64,000 bases of DNA from Pyrrhoderma lamaoense (lineage: Eukaryota > Basidiomycota > Agaricomycetes > Hymenochaetales > Hymenochaetaceae). The stretch covers positions 62,001 through 126,000 of the forward strand of contig NBAZ01000028.1 in the NCBI GenBank assembly GCA_002794735.1, written 5' to 3'. The translations under genes were made by a program, and so were the position numbers. The notes under the pieces are model-generated. The model saw nothing but the letters and a program-made list of their open reading frames with translations, searched no databases and had not been told where the DNA came from. Positions 24,583-36,000 of the stretch are shown here, piece after piece. The stretch's first letter is position 1; each line of letters opens with the position of its first letter.

Positions 24583-27500
24583 CTAGGCAAGAGCAGTATT
24601 TGAGGGAAAACAGGCAGTCCATTGGTCACCTCGATAGACTGAAGAATCCAAACTCGTATAAAAGCGTCTATTCAGAATGCGTGGGCCATATACGATTGAA
24701 TGACGGAGATTTTGGGGAATCCACAAGAGTAATTTATTATTGTTTCCCATGAGCCATCCATTATCTTCAAATAACCATTTTTCTTCTTCTGATTCAGCAT
24801 CTATTGACCAAACTTGTATTGCCCCATCCCGCGATCCAGAGGCAAATTTGATATATCTATTGTCAGACGAAGGGAAGGGTGCGACAGAGTTGACTTCTGA
24901 TGAAAAACGAGAACGAAAGAAGAGAACGCCAGTCGACGCGTTCCATACGCAGACACTTTTGTCCCAAGATCCTGATATTATCCATTTTCCATCGAGGGAA
25001 AGGCATACACTGTTAACTTTGCCCACATGACCTACCAATGGGCTATATGCTGCTTGGCCGGTCTCCGTGTTCCAGACTCGTACTGTACTGTCGGAAGATC
25101 CAGAGACAACATATAATCCATCGTGGGAGTAAGCTACAGAGTAAACATAACTAGAATGTCCTTCAAAAGTGGAGAGTAGACTGCCGTTGGAAGCATCCCA
25201 AATACGGACAGTTTTATCGTCTGATCCAGAGACAATTTTCTTTCCATCGGGAGAATAACAAACTGAGCAGATCCGTTTTGTATCAGGTGTATTACCAATA
25301 AATGGTTCTGCTGCAGATAGACCACTTTTGACATTCCATACCCGGATTGACTTATCGTAAGAACCTGAAGCAAGATACTTGCAATCAGGAGAAAAAGCGA
25401 CTGAAATAACGAAGTGAGTGTGACCCTTGCATGTGACTAATTTATCGTCGATCATATTCCATATTCGCACTGACCCGTCATATGATCCCGAAGCGAAGTG
25501 ATTTTCATCGGATGAGAATGCAAGTGAGACTACCGAACCAAACTGTTTCAAAGGACCTTTGATTGATTCTCCGCTCTCTGTGTTCCAAACACAGACTGTG
25601 TTATCATTAGAGCAGGAGACAAGAAACTTTCCTGTTTCTGGTGAAATCACAATCGCTCTGATTTCACGTGTGTGTCCCTTAAACTCTACGCCTGACATTG
25701 TTGCTCCTCTTTCAACGTCCCAGATCCTGATCGTACCATCAAATGACCCCGAGGCGAGGTGCTTACGGTCAGGTGCGAATGAGACAGAACTAACTACTTT
25801 TGTATGACCTTCATATCTTTTTGGAGGAGCACCGCTGTCTTCCGCATCCCACATTCTAACTATCCCATCACTAGATCCCGACAAAATACGTTCGCCGTCA
25901 CTAGAGTACGCAACCGAGAATACATTGCCCATTCCATCTCCAGAAAATATACGCAATTCATTGCCAGTCGACGATTCCCATACACGTATTGTGTCATCCC
26001 ATGATCCCGATGCAATTTTCCCGCTGTCTGGAGAAAACGATAGGCAGTATACTATGCCCGAGTGTCCTTTGAATGGATCGGAGGCCATCTCTCTAGTTTG
26101 TGCGTCCCAGACAATGATGGTGCCATCCCACAATCCTGATGCAAGATAGCGTCCATTGGGTGAAAATACAACACTCAAAATACATCTTGAATGCGTTCTG
26201 AACGACTCCTTGACTGGTGCACCACTCTCAGTATCCCACAGCCTAATTATATTGTCATATGAAACCGATACTATGAACTTCCCGTCTCTAGAAAATGCAA
26301 TAGAAATAACATCCATTGAATGACCAAGAAGTGGACCTAGAATACCTTCACCAGTGAGAGCATTCCATAATCGTACTGTCTTATCCCGAGACCCCGACGC
26401 AATATACTTCCCATCTACAGAGTACACGACACTCATGACGCTTTTTGAATGTCCATGAAGTGGTCCGAGGAGTCGTCTGCCACTCACTACATCCCATACC
26501 TCAATCACACCCTCTCTTGATCCCGATGCAATTCGTTCACCATCAGGCGAGTATGAAATAGAATTGACCCAACTTCCAGTAACGATCTGCCTGTTACATG
26601 CCATTTTGGGCTTGTTACCGACATACTCGACCCGTGCCAGTGATTGCGCTTGCTTAGCGTAGTGCTCGGCGACGATGGATTCCTCTCTCATTAACGGGAG
26701 GAATGTCATGTACAAATGGGGACTACTTTGGGAGATAGGTTCGATGAATCTGAGGAGCTGATTAAGGGCATCTTGGAGAAATGCAGATAGTTGAGCGTGT
26801 TTGTTCTATATATATATATTAGTTTGAGCCATGATTTGATCCAGAATCACTTACTCCAACCCAGGTGATGGCATTCTCGAGCGATTGTGAAAGGAAAACG
26901 TATAACGAGCCTGTGAGGCTGAGGACCTCGACCCAATACAGTAACCGGTTGAATGAGAAAGATTCGAGCTGTTTGCACAGATCTTCTGAATAAGGGACCT
27001 CCCGGAGATGGGAAGCCCAATGGCAACAGGCGTATAGTAGCGAGGTAGAGATATTGTCTTTTACACGCTGCTCCAGTCCAGGTACGTTCTTATTCAGCTG
27101 GTATGACGTCTCCAGATTACATATATTGAACCGAAGACTCTCCATCACCTTGAAGCATCGCTGCGATATATGTGCCTTTCCTTTTATTTCGTCAATATAC
27201 CACACTTTTTTACGCGTTCTCTTCGATACCAAGTAATCGCACAAGGAGGTGTGATACAAACGGACTGGCTGAGTGGGCTCGAATGCAACTAAGGAATGTA
27301 GTGAGTTGAGAATGCCTCTTGTCTTTCCATAATCAAGCCCTAGGAGACTGTTGATCTCTGTATCCAAGAGTTGTTCCTTGCCGAACATAATTAACGAAAG
27401 TACTCTTGAGAAGTTGGTTATCATAGACTGGTCCCAGTCCAGCGATCGACTGAGGGTGTCCTCATATAGCTTCCCAAGAGATAATGATCTCGTTTCAACC

Positions 27501-29717
27501 AAATACTTGAGTTCTCCCCCATATCCCCTTGACAGTTTTCGATACGCCTCACAGCAGTTGTTGCCCATATGAATAACCCATTAGCGGCTTCGCCAAGAAA
27601 TTTCATGCTTTCGTCCCATGGCCAATCCGGTTCTCTTTTAATCAAATCCCTTTCCTTTAAGTCATTAAGCTTGGTTTGTATATACTTTTCGACGTCGCCC
27701 TTAGTATTCTTCGATTCGTGATCAAGGTACAGGTGACGAATACGCAGTCTTTCGAGGTCTTCAGATGAGGCAATGTCTTCCTCGGGACGACTAGTGATAA
27801 GAAAGCGGTAGTTGGGAGGTAGCGTCTGCAATCCCTCCTTTATCAATCTAATATATGGCTCCCGTGTCTCTCTGCTTCCGCACTCATCCAAAGCATCTAG
27901 GACTATGAGAATGTTGTCCTCTTTCTTCCCTTCCTCTGTTATTGAATAAAGCGGTTCGAATAGCAAGATCTCGAAGGCTCTTTCTGGTGTAGCACAGGTT
28001 ATCTCATTTGCATCAAGCTGAATGTCGATTGCATTGGCAGTTCTTTGGCACCGGCGGGCTAGATCGTATGCAATAGTACGGAAGATAAATGCAGGATCAC
28101 TTTTGTCCCTCAGAAAGTACTGATGAGAACCGAGTTGGACCTTCTTCTGATATTCTTCTGCAATTGTTGTGGCGATCGTACTCTTTCCTGTTCCAGCACG
28201 TCCAAGGATGAAGAAAACATTGGGCACATTCGTATCTTGTATCCACTCCTCTATTACTTTCAAGACCTCGACACGTGTTCCTTTCAGACAAGATTGGCGA
28301 TCAGTTCTACCCTCGTGCTTTGGTTGAAGCTTTTTTTCGAGTTCTATAGACAAGCATGATGAATCTATGTACACAATGATTGAATGAAACCTGGTACGTA
28401 GAACTTACTCTCTCTAAGTATCTCATTGGTTCGAACCCGGCATTCAATTCGAGTTTCGATAACGTTCTGTCGCATGAAAGCTGATTCAAGCTCTTTCTTC
28501 AGTTTGACCAATGATGCTTCAAGATCCTCTATTGCAGATTTCTTATTTTGCATCATTGAACGGACTGATAGAATAACACATTAAAGAGTAGCGTAGGACG
28601 CACATGAACCTTTTTGTAACTCACTAAGAAAACTCTTTTGAGCGTAGTCGTGGATGAGGACACTGCACTTCTTGATAAACTCCAGGATGTTGGCGATAGT
28701 CAAGCGCAAAGAATTGGAAGGACTGTTGAAGACAGAAGTCTCTTTGGTGATCAAGAAAAGATTCATCAGGTTCTTTACAAGGTCCTTGACCCGTTCATCA
28801 AATTTGGGTTGGGAAGCGAATATCTGCAAGAACTAAGCTTTCTTTAATGAGTACGTTGCACCGAAGAACTCACCTTTAAGAACGCTGTCGTTAAGCACCA
28901 CGCCAATTTAACATATGGAATTTCCTGTGAACGACCCAGCAAACGTTAACACACTACCAAGTAAACAGCCCGAAGTTACTCACGTTTGCAATACTGTTCC
29001 CAAATTCAACAAAAGCAGTGATAGTATAGCCTATCTCCACCAATGTTTGACATGCACCACTTTCTGCTATGCGCTTTGCCATATCAAAAATTGCATTGAC
29101 ATTATCTGCAAAACTGGCATGATTGGAGGGAGGAATATCAAGCAGGTCTTGAGCAAGATTTAAGAGAAATAGTTCGGCATTCTTCGTTTCATCGGATTTT
29201 TGGAGGCTTAAGAAGATGAAATGTTGTGATTTAGACTTTGATTGGAGTGAAATGCAAACATCTATCTTGCACCTATGAGTGCTTGAATCCGCAATTAGAT
29301 ACACGTATACAACTCTTACCCTCTCCATTCTCCCTTAGTATTTCCTCCAAATAGCATTCTTTGCTCCCAACATTAGTATGTATTATAGCCTCTCTCATGA
29401 GCTCGATTGTGAACCTGGTCCCATCGTTCGAGCATGTGCTTATTTTATAAAAAAAGGGTATTGTTAGCTATACTTAATCAAGAGAATTTGTGTGTAACGT
29501 ACATAGGAAATGTCTCATTCCACTGAGGTGGTGATTTGTTGACAGATCTCGTTCTATGTTTCCCTTCTCCATATAAGATTCTAACATATAGATATGGTGC
29601 AATTGATTTTCCGGGAGCAGTTACGTCCGATCGTGATACTAGTAGAGGGATAATGAGCTAAAGAAAGATTATCCTGTGCACTCGTGACTTACCTCGGAGT
29701 GTGTAATACGATGTCAT
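24583..29717 (-). CDS. NLR-D: C2-like / helical / NACHT / 14xWD40 protein with one apparent frameshift
   Basis: The start is at 29717 (ATG ACA TCG TAT TAC ACA CTC CGA). The C2 exon contains VTAPGKS and PPQWNETFP. The helical and coiled-coil exons are open. The NACHT carries GRAGTGKST and ILIVLDALDECG. The WD40 exon (about 24583-26805) is uninterrupted and encodes 14 repeats plus the conserved tail (DNGWLMGN, then LLLWIPQ) and a C-terminal extension ending at 24583. The NACHT exon changes frame near 27515, in a run of five C, after the motif GLFIWATTAVR; the two parts overlap in different frames (27421-28374 and 26819-27568). This is either a single inactivating indel or a homopolymer error. 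Everything else looks functional. Confidence 0.8.
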
Positions 29718-29823
29718 GGAGTACTCTGTCCTGTTTGTGTGCTTAGGTAGAACTTCAGAGTACGAAGGGTAGAGGGTTGCGCCCAGGGAGAAAAAGAAGG
29801 CGGGTCTTAATGATATCAACTCT

Positions 29824-29833
29824 GCCTCAAGGC
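29824..29833 (-). promoter_or_regulatory. Conserved GCCTCAAGGC box upstream of NLR-D
   Basis: The box lies 107 bp upstream of the NLR-D ATG, preceded on the plus strand by ATATCAACTCT as in NLR-A, and followed by ATGGAAATCACCGGTTGG. A regulatory role is inferred from its conservation in position and sequence. Confidence 0.5.
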
Positions 29834-29916
29834 TGTCAATGGAAATCACCGGTTGGTATATTTAGAAACAGCATGGGATTTAGGAGTGATTTTTATCAAA
29901 TTACGGTCGAGCGCAT

Positions 29917-30300
29917 TCAGCTTGAGCCTGGTTTGAAAGATCTTTGGTGGTAGTTTTGAAAAGAGTGTTGTCTGAATCCCCGCATAGCTAGTGCTATGAT
30001 GTTGTTTATTTTGTCTTTCAAGTATCTACTACAATCGTTATCCAGTTGGTAAAACTCACTAACAGGTATCCCGAGTCCAACGATATTTGGTATTCGAAGA
30101 GAGAGTTGCCATTTACCAGAGAACAACAAGTGAAATATTTTACAATAATTATTTTCTAAGAAGTTCATAAACGTGTCTCTGCAGCAATCGAGATAGAGCA
30201 GAATGTCGAACAATAATTGTAGATCCACCTCTGGTATCATGGCCCTTAACTGACAGTTTTGTAAAACCATCAAAACCGACGGATAGTGGTAGTAGATCAT
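29917..30300 (-). CDS. Orphan 127-aa open reading frame, unrecognised
   Basis: An uninterrupted frame with no counterpart between the other NLR copies. It encodes segments such as LQLLFDILLYLDCCRD and a central LRIPNIVGLGIPVSEFYQL, then a basic C-terminus (HQRSFKPGSS). I see no signal peptide or known motif. A TAG lies just upstream in frame, and the dispersed repeat copy 2 begins about 60 bp further upstream, so this may be the tail of a longer gene cut by that repeat. It could also be chance. I do not assign a function. Confidence 0.3.
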   Translation of the reverse strand: MIYYHYPSVLMVLQNCQLRAMIPEVDLQLLFDILLYLDCCRDTFMNFLENNYCKIFHLLFSGKWQLSLRIPNIVGLGIPVSEFYQLDNDCSRYLKDKINNIIALAMRGFRQHSFQNYHQRSFKPGSS

Positions 30301-30359
30301 TGATGGCTAGAAGCATCGGAGCCAATCTATTTGTGAATCTTCTCGCACTCTTGGGGAGT

Positions 30360-31110
30360 GAAAACTAAATTTTTGGTCAGATTTTGACCTTGGTGTCGTA
30401 TTTAGTGGCGAGGACGTGGGGTTTAGAGTCTGCCTACACCAGACACAATGCTCAGGCTAAGATTTGGGGGCTAAATAGCGAGATACTCGACCTCGGCCGT
30501 CCGGCCGAGATCTCGGTCGGACCGTAGAGACTGATAGAGACCTCGAGGCAAGCTGAGACTTCACAGACCAGTAAAAGTAGTAGAAACGTATAGAACAGAG
30601 CCCCGACCGAGGCTGTAGTTTGAGGTAAAAGTGTATGTATTTCAGTCCGCCCGGACGACTTGCAGTACGGTCAGAGCGTTACAAGCGCGCCCGGGCAGCC
30701 TAATAAAGCAGCAGAGAAGTAGATAAAGAGTACAGGAGACTAGTAGAGAGCTACTCGGGGGGGGGGGGGGGTGAATAGACTGGGGGTTGAGTGGGAACTG
30801 ATTGGGAACTAACTTCCTAACTACGGCCTCAAGTCTGGAGGCTTATATAGCAAAACGCGAGATAAAGGTTAGATAATAAGGAAAGCATGGCGTCCAGGTG
30901 GCTATATGCCACTGGACGAAGGGTTAAAGCTATCAGAAACGAGGGGGTCGTATAAACGAACCCTACCTCGAGTAAGAGTAGGAAGTGAAGCTAAATAGTA
31001 AGAGAAATGAACGAGGCGCGCGGCCGAGTAGTAGCAAAGGACTTCTCGGGCGAGTTAGAAAGTGCATTATAAATGCACTACGACCGGCCAAACACTTAGC
31101 TGGTCCTACA
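30360..31110 (-). repeat. Dispersed TATA-bearing repeat, copy 2
   Basis: About 750 bp homologous to 6763-7500 in inverted orientation. The minus strand begins TGTAGGACCAGCTAAG at 31110. A TATATAAGCC box (minus) lies near 30850. It contains a run of about fifteen G near 30758 and a GC-rich stretch with the GTCCGCCCGGAC motif near 30645. The left end, near TTTTGACCTTGG at about 30384, cannot be fixed exactly. Possible solo LTR; no coding capacity. Confidence 0.6.
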
Positions 31111-31599
31111 CTAGTAGGGGTTATAATATCAGTATATCTTTAAGCCTAGCTAGTAGACAATTGTTCATCCACTTGCACATGCTGTATTCTACGGAGGTAT
31201 GAGTTAGGTAAGAACGAGGAGTCCTGCAAGTCTGAGTTTCTGGCCCCTATTTGGGTAATTAATAAGTGCCTTTAAATTGGCGATTAGGTGTTGATTTTCA
31301 AGTTTCAATAACTGTTATTTTTAGTATGTGATTTCGAGACTAGTAAGTACAAATTGAATATACGAAAGGACACCAGGCACTAGTATAATGCGAATGTGTC
31401 CTCAAACTAGTGAGCTGTACTTCAAGAAGGTGATTTTACATAGTTAAATATGTGCTTTTGTAGACAAACTAAATAGAGAAAAGATCTTTAAAGACGTAAA
31501 GAAGATAAGGTTGATTTACTTGGCGTCAGTGAAATAGTGATGGATATGAGTAATAATCTGTGTATGATAGTAAGCGAACAAGATGAGCGTAGATAGTCA
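31111..31599. repeat. Duplicated flank sequence next to repeat copy 2
   Basis: Starting immediately after the end of repeat copy 2, about 220 bp match 7971-8200 in the same orientation (TAGTAGGGGTTATAATATCA, then GAGGAGTCCT and GCCCCTATT). The rest resembles the flank downstream of NLR-D. No gene was recognised. Confidence 0.5.
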
Positions 31600-32335
31600 A
31601 AGTACTTGATAGAATTGCGATGGAGTGACGGAGATCTGGGGAATCCACATGAGTAACTTCTTGTTTCTTTCAGTGAGCCATCCATTATCTTCAAGACGCC
31701 ATTCTTCTTCTTCTGATTCGACATCTACTAACCAAAAATGGATTACTCCATCTTCAGAGATCGAAGCAGATTTGATATGCTTATTCTCAGACGAAGGGAA
31801 GGATGCGACACAATTGACTTTTGATGAAACACGGGATTGAAAGAAGAGAGCGCCAGTCGATCTAAATAACCCGATGCAGCATATGGCCCATCGTTGGAGT
31901 GAGTAATAGAGTAGACATGACCAGGATGTACATCAAAGGTAGAAAGTGGGTCACCATTGGAAGCATCCCAACTACGAGCAGTCTTATCGGCTGATCCAGA
32001 GTCAATCTTCATTCAGTCGGGAGAGTAAGAAACTGAGTAAACACCACCTTTGTGCCCAGTGAAGGGTTTTGTTGCCAGCGAACCACTTTCGACATTCCTT
32101 ACATAAATTGATCCGTCTCCAGAGCCCGAAGCAAGATGCTTACCATCAGGAGAAAATGCGACTCCGTGTCTGATAATTGTTCCTTCCCGAACATGATCAA
32201 CGAAAATAATCTTGAGGAATCCCTTTTCATATCTTCACCCCAATCAAGTGAGCCCTCGAATGTCGTTGTGTGCAATTCACCAAGTGATAATGATTCAGTG
32301 TTGACCAAACGCTTCCCAATACAGACCGATAACTA
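31600..32335 (-). pseudogene. Collapsed NLR relic: NACHT C-terminus fused to the last WD40 repeats
   Basis: Minus-strand 32165-32308 encodes SLSLGELHTTTFEGSLDWGE and LFSLIMFGKEQL, the region after the NACHT core in NLR-D and F. Directly downstream, without the linker and the first WD40 repeats, come degenerate pieces of repeats 10-13 (SGSADKTARSWDASNG near 31960) and the conserved C-terminal tail near 31640-31700. The junction is near 32160. The frame is broken several times. This is an internal deletion product of an NLR gene; its 5' exons are absent. Confidence 0.7.
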
Positions 32336-32379
32336 TGTTACACTAGTAATGTCAGGTATATTTCTGCATTCTACATTTC

Positions 32380-33096
32380 TGGCTTTCTTTCATTATCATC
32401 TGTCCCACGTGCAAATGAATTAAGCAACCTTGATCTTGGACTACGCAGTAATCAAGGCACACAAATCAATGGATGTAAAGCTCTCCTCGAATATTAGTAG
32501 TGAAGCGTAGAAAGCTTATAATAAGTTGCTAACACACTCTGAAAGTGCAAGTGAAGTTAGTGATAAATAAAAAAAGCATGTAAAGAGGTTGACTAGATAT
32601 ATGGATAGTTATCTGAACTTTTCTTATGATGGGTAGAAAGGTGGAGACATGATAAAGAGTGATAAGATTTATACGACCATGCATAGCGTCAGCAAATAAT
32701 ATATCATCCAATAACTTGCGAGACGAGCTATAGACTACTCAGATTCGAGTTCTCCTGAGAAGTATTGATACATAAGTGCGGACCAATTGAATGACGAAAG
32801 GGCTAGTAGAGACACAAAGAGAAGGACATTGAGTGCAATCGAGGAAGAGGATAATAGAAGGAGTACATGTATACATTGGTATCATATTTGATGCTACTCC
32901 AGTACTAAAACAGAAAAATGGCGCAAGCACAAAAGTGTAGGTTAAGAAAACATAGTAAGATATAAATAATGATGCGGATAATCTCGTAAGATTAAGGAAG
33001 GATTTTACGAGATACATAGATCAGGAGAAGGAAAACAAGCAGTCCACTGGTCGCCTTGATTGGCTGAAAGATACAATTTTGTTGAAAATCGTGTAT
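32380..33096. repeat. Duplicated 3'-flank module, copy 2 (downstream of NLR-F)
   Basis: Homologous to 17390-18062 and 41370-42045. It includes the GCAACCTTGATCTTGGA stretch, the CAAGGCACACAAATCAATGG stretch and the AAAAAGCATG stretch. Its last 100 bp correspond to the former C-terminal coding tail that NLR-F no longer reads. Confidence 0.6.
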
Positions 33097-36000
33097 TTAG
33101 TGTGCGAATGCACGGCCCATGGACGAGTGAATGACGAAGGTCTGGGGAATCCATATGAGATATTTGCCGTTGTTTCCCGTTAGCCAACCATCATCTTCCA
33201 GACGCCATTTCTTCCCTTCTTCCTCGATATGTACAGACCAGATATGGATTACTCCATCCTTCGATCCAGAGGCAAATTTGATATATCCACTATCAGACGT
33301 AGGGAAGACAGCGATATCGTAGACAGGTGATGAAACACGGGACTGAAAAAAGAGAACGCCCGTTGACACGTTCCATATGCAGATGGTTTTATCATCTGAG
33401 CCGGAGATTATCCACTTTCCATCGGGAGAAAAGCACACAGAGTTAACACTGTCCGTATGACCTGTTATTGGAACATACGCTGCTTGGCCGGTTTCAGCAT
33501 TCCAGACTCGTATTGAATCGTCATCAGATGCAGAGACAACATATAAACCATCCGGAGAGTAAGTGACAGATTTAACCCAATCAGAATGACCTTCAAAAGT
33601 GGAAAGTAGACGGCTATTGGAAACATTCCAGATACGGACAGTATTATCGGTTGATCCAGAGACAATCTTCTTTCCGTCGGGAGAATAACAGACTGAGATG
33701 ACATCGCTCGTATGTCCAGTGAGCGGGCCAAATGCTATTGTGCCACTTTCGACATTCCACACTCGGATTGACTTGTCTCGAGAGCCCGAAGCGAGACGAA
33801 GGCCATCAGGGGAAAAAGCGACTGAGCGAACCCAGAAAGTGTGACCGTTGCATGTGATTATTTCATCGTCGATCATATTCCATATCTGTACTGAGCCAAA
33901 TGATCCCGAAGCGAAGTGATTTTCATCGGGTGAAAACGCAACTGAGGATACATCAGAAGACTGTGCTAAAGGACCCTTGATTAAATCTCCGCTCTCCGTA
34001 TTCCACACACAGACTGTGCCATCAATCGAGCCGGAGACAAAAAACTTTCCTGTTTTTGGTGAAATCGCAATCGCATGTATTGCATTTGTGTGTCTCCTAA
34101 ACTCTACGTCTGCTAGTGTCACACCTCCTTCTACGTCCCAGACCCGGATCGTCCTATCCCAAGACGCCGAGGCAAAGTGCTTACTGTCAGGTGCGAATGA
34201 GACATAATTGACCCTTAAAGTATGGCCTTCGAATCTTTTTGGAGGAGCCTCGCTGTCTTCTGCATCCCACAGTCTTACTATCACATCATCAGATCCCGAC
34301 AAAATGTGTTTGCCGTCACTAGAGAACGCAACCGAGAATACATACTTCATACCGTCTCCAGAGAATGCTCGCAAAACTCTGCCACTCGACACCTCCCATA
34401 CACGTATGGTGTTATTCACTGATCCTGATGCAATTCGCTCGCTGTCTGGAGAAAATGACAGGGAGGTGACTCTGTTTGAGTGATCCTTGAATGAGTTGGA
34501 GATCATCTTTCTGCTTTCTGCATTCCATAAAATGATTGTACCATCCTTTGATCCCGATGCAAGATAGCGTCCATTGGGTGAGAACACGACACTTGTCACA
34601 GCTTCTGAATGCTCTCTCAACGGCTCTCCGATTGGTGCACCATTCTCAGCATCCCATAGTCTGACAGTCTTATCCCAAGAACCAGATGCTATATACTTCC
34701 CGTCTACAGAAAACGCGACAGACGTAATCCTGCCTGAATGGCCAGTAAGTGGACCATAAGCGCTCTCACCAGTGACCGCATTCCATACCCGCACTGTCTT
34801 ATCCTCAGACCCCGACGCAATATATCTCTCATCTCCAGAGTACGCAACACTCGTCACCCAGTTCGAATGTCCTCGGAGCGGGCCGAGGAGTCGTCTGCCA
34901 CTCACCACATCCCATATCTCAACAACACCTTCGCTTGATCCCGATGCAATTTGATCACCATCAGGCGAGTATGCAATAGAAATGACGGCACTGCCAACAT
35001 ATATTTGTCTGGTACATGCCATCCGGGGCTTGTTTCCAACATACTCAACCCGTGTCAGTGATTTTGCATGCTTATCGAAGTGCTCAGCGACGATGGAGTC
35101 CTCCTTCATTAACGGGAGGAATGACATGTACAAATGGGGAGTACTTTGGGAGATGGGCTCGATGAATCTGAGGAACTGAGCATGGGCATCTTGGAGAAAT
35201 TCAGATAGTTGTGCGTGCTTGTTCTATACAGCTATTAGCATGATTCATGATCTAATTCAGAATTAATTACCCCTATCCAGGTGATAGAATCCTGCAGCGA
35301 TTGCAAAAGTGAAGTGTATAGCGAGCCTGTCAGGCTGAGGACTTCGACCCAGTGCAGTAACCGATTGAGCGCGAAAGATTCGACTTGTTTGCACAGATCT
35401 TCGGAGTAAGGGACTTCTCGCAGATGAGAGGCCCAATGGCGACAGGCATATAGTAAAGAGGCAGAGATTTTGCCTTTGACGCGTTCCTCAAGTCGAGGCA
35501 CGTCCTTGTTCAGCTTGTACGACGTCTCCAGATCACAGATATTGAATCGAAGTCCTTCCATCAGCTCGAAGCATCGCTGCGAAATGTGAGCCTTCTCCCT
35601 TTCTTCGTCGATGAACCATGCTTTTCCACGCGCTCCTTTCGAGACCAAGTAGTCGTATAGTGAAGTGTGGTACAAACGGACCGGTTTGTTATGCTCAAAT
35701 GCAACTAATGAACGTAGTGAGTTGAGAATGCCCGATGTTTTTCCATAACCAAGCCCTAGGAAATCGTTAATCTCCGTCTCCAAAAGTTGCTCTTTGCCAA
35801 ACATGATCAACGAAAATACCCTTGAGTAGTTGGTTATCATAGCCTGGTTCCAGTTTAGTGAACGGATGAGAGCGTCCTCGTACAATTTCTCAAGAGATAA
35901 TGATTTCGTTTGAACTATTTGCTTAAGCTCGCCTCCCATGTCCCAATAACTGTTTTCGATGAGTCTCACAGCAGTTGAGGCCCATATGAATAACCCATTA

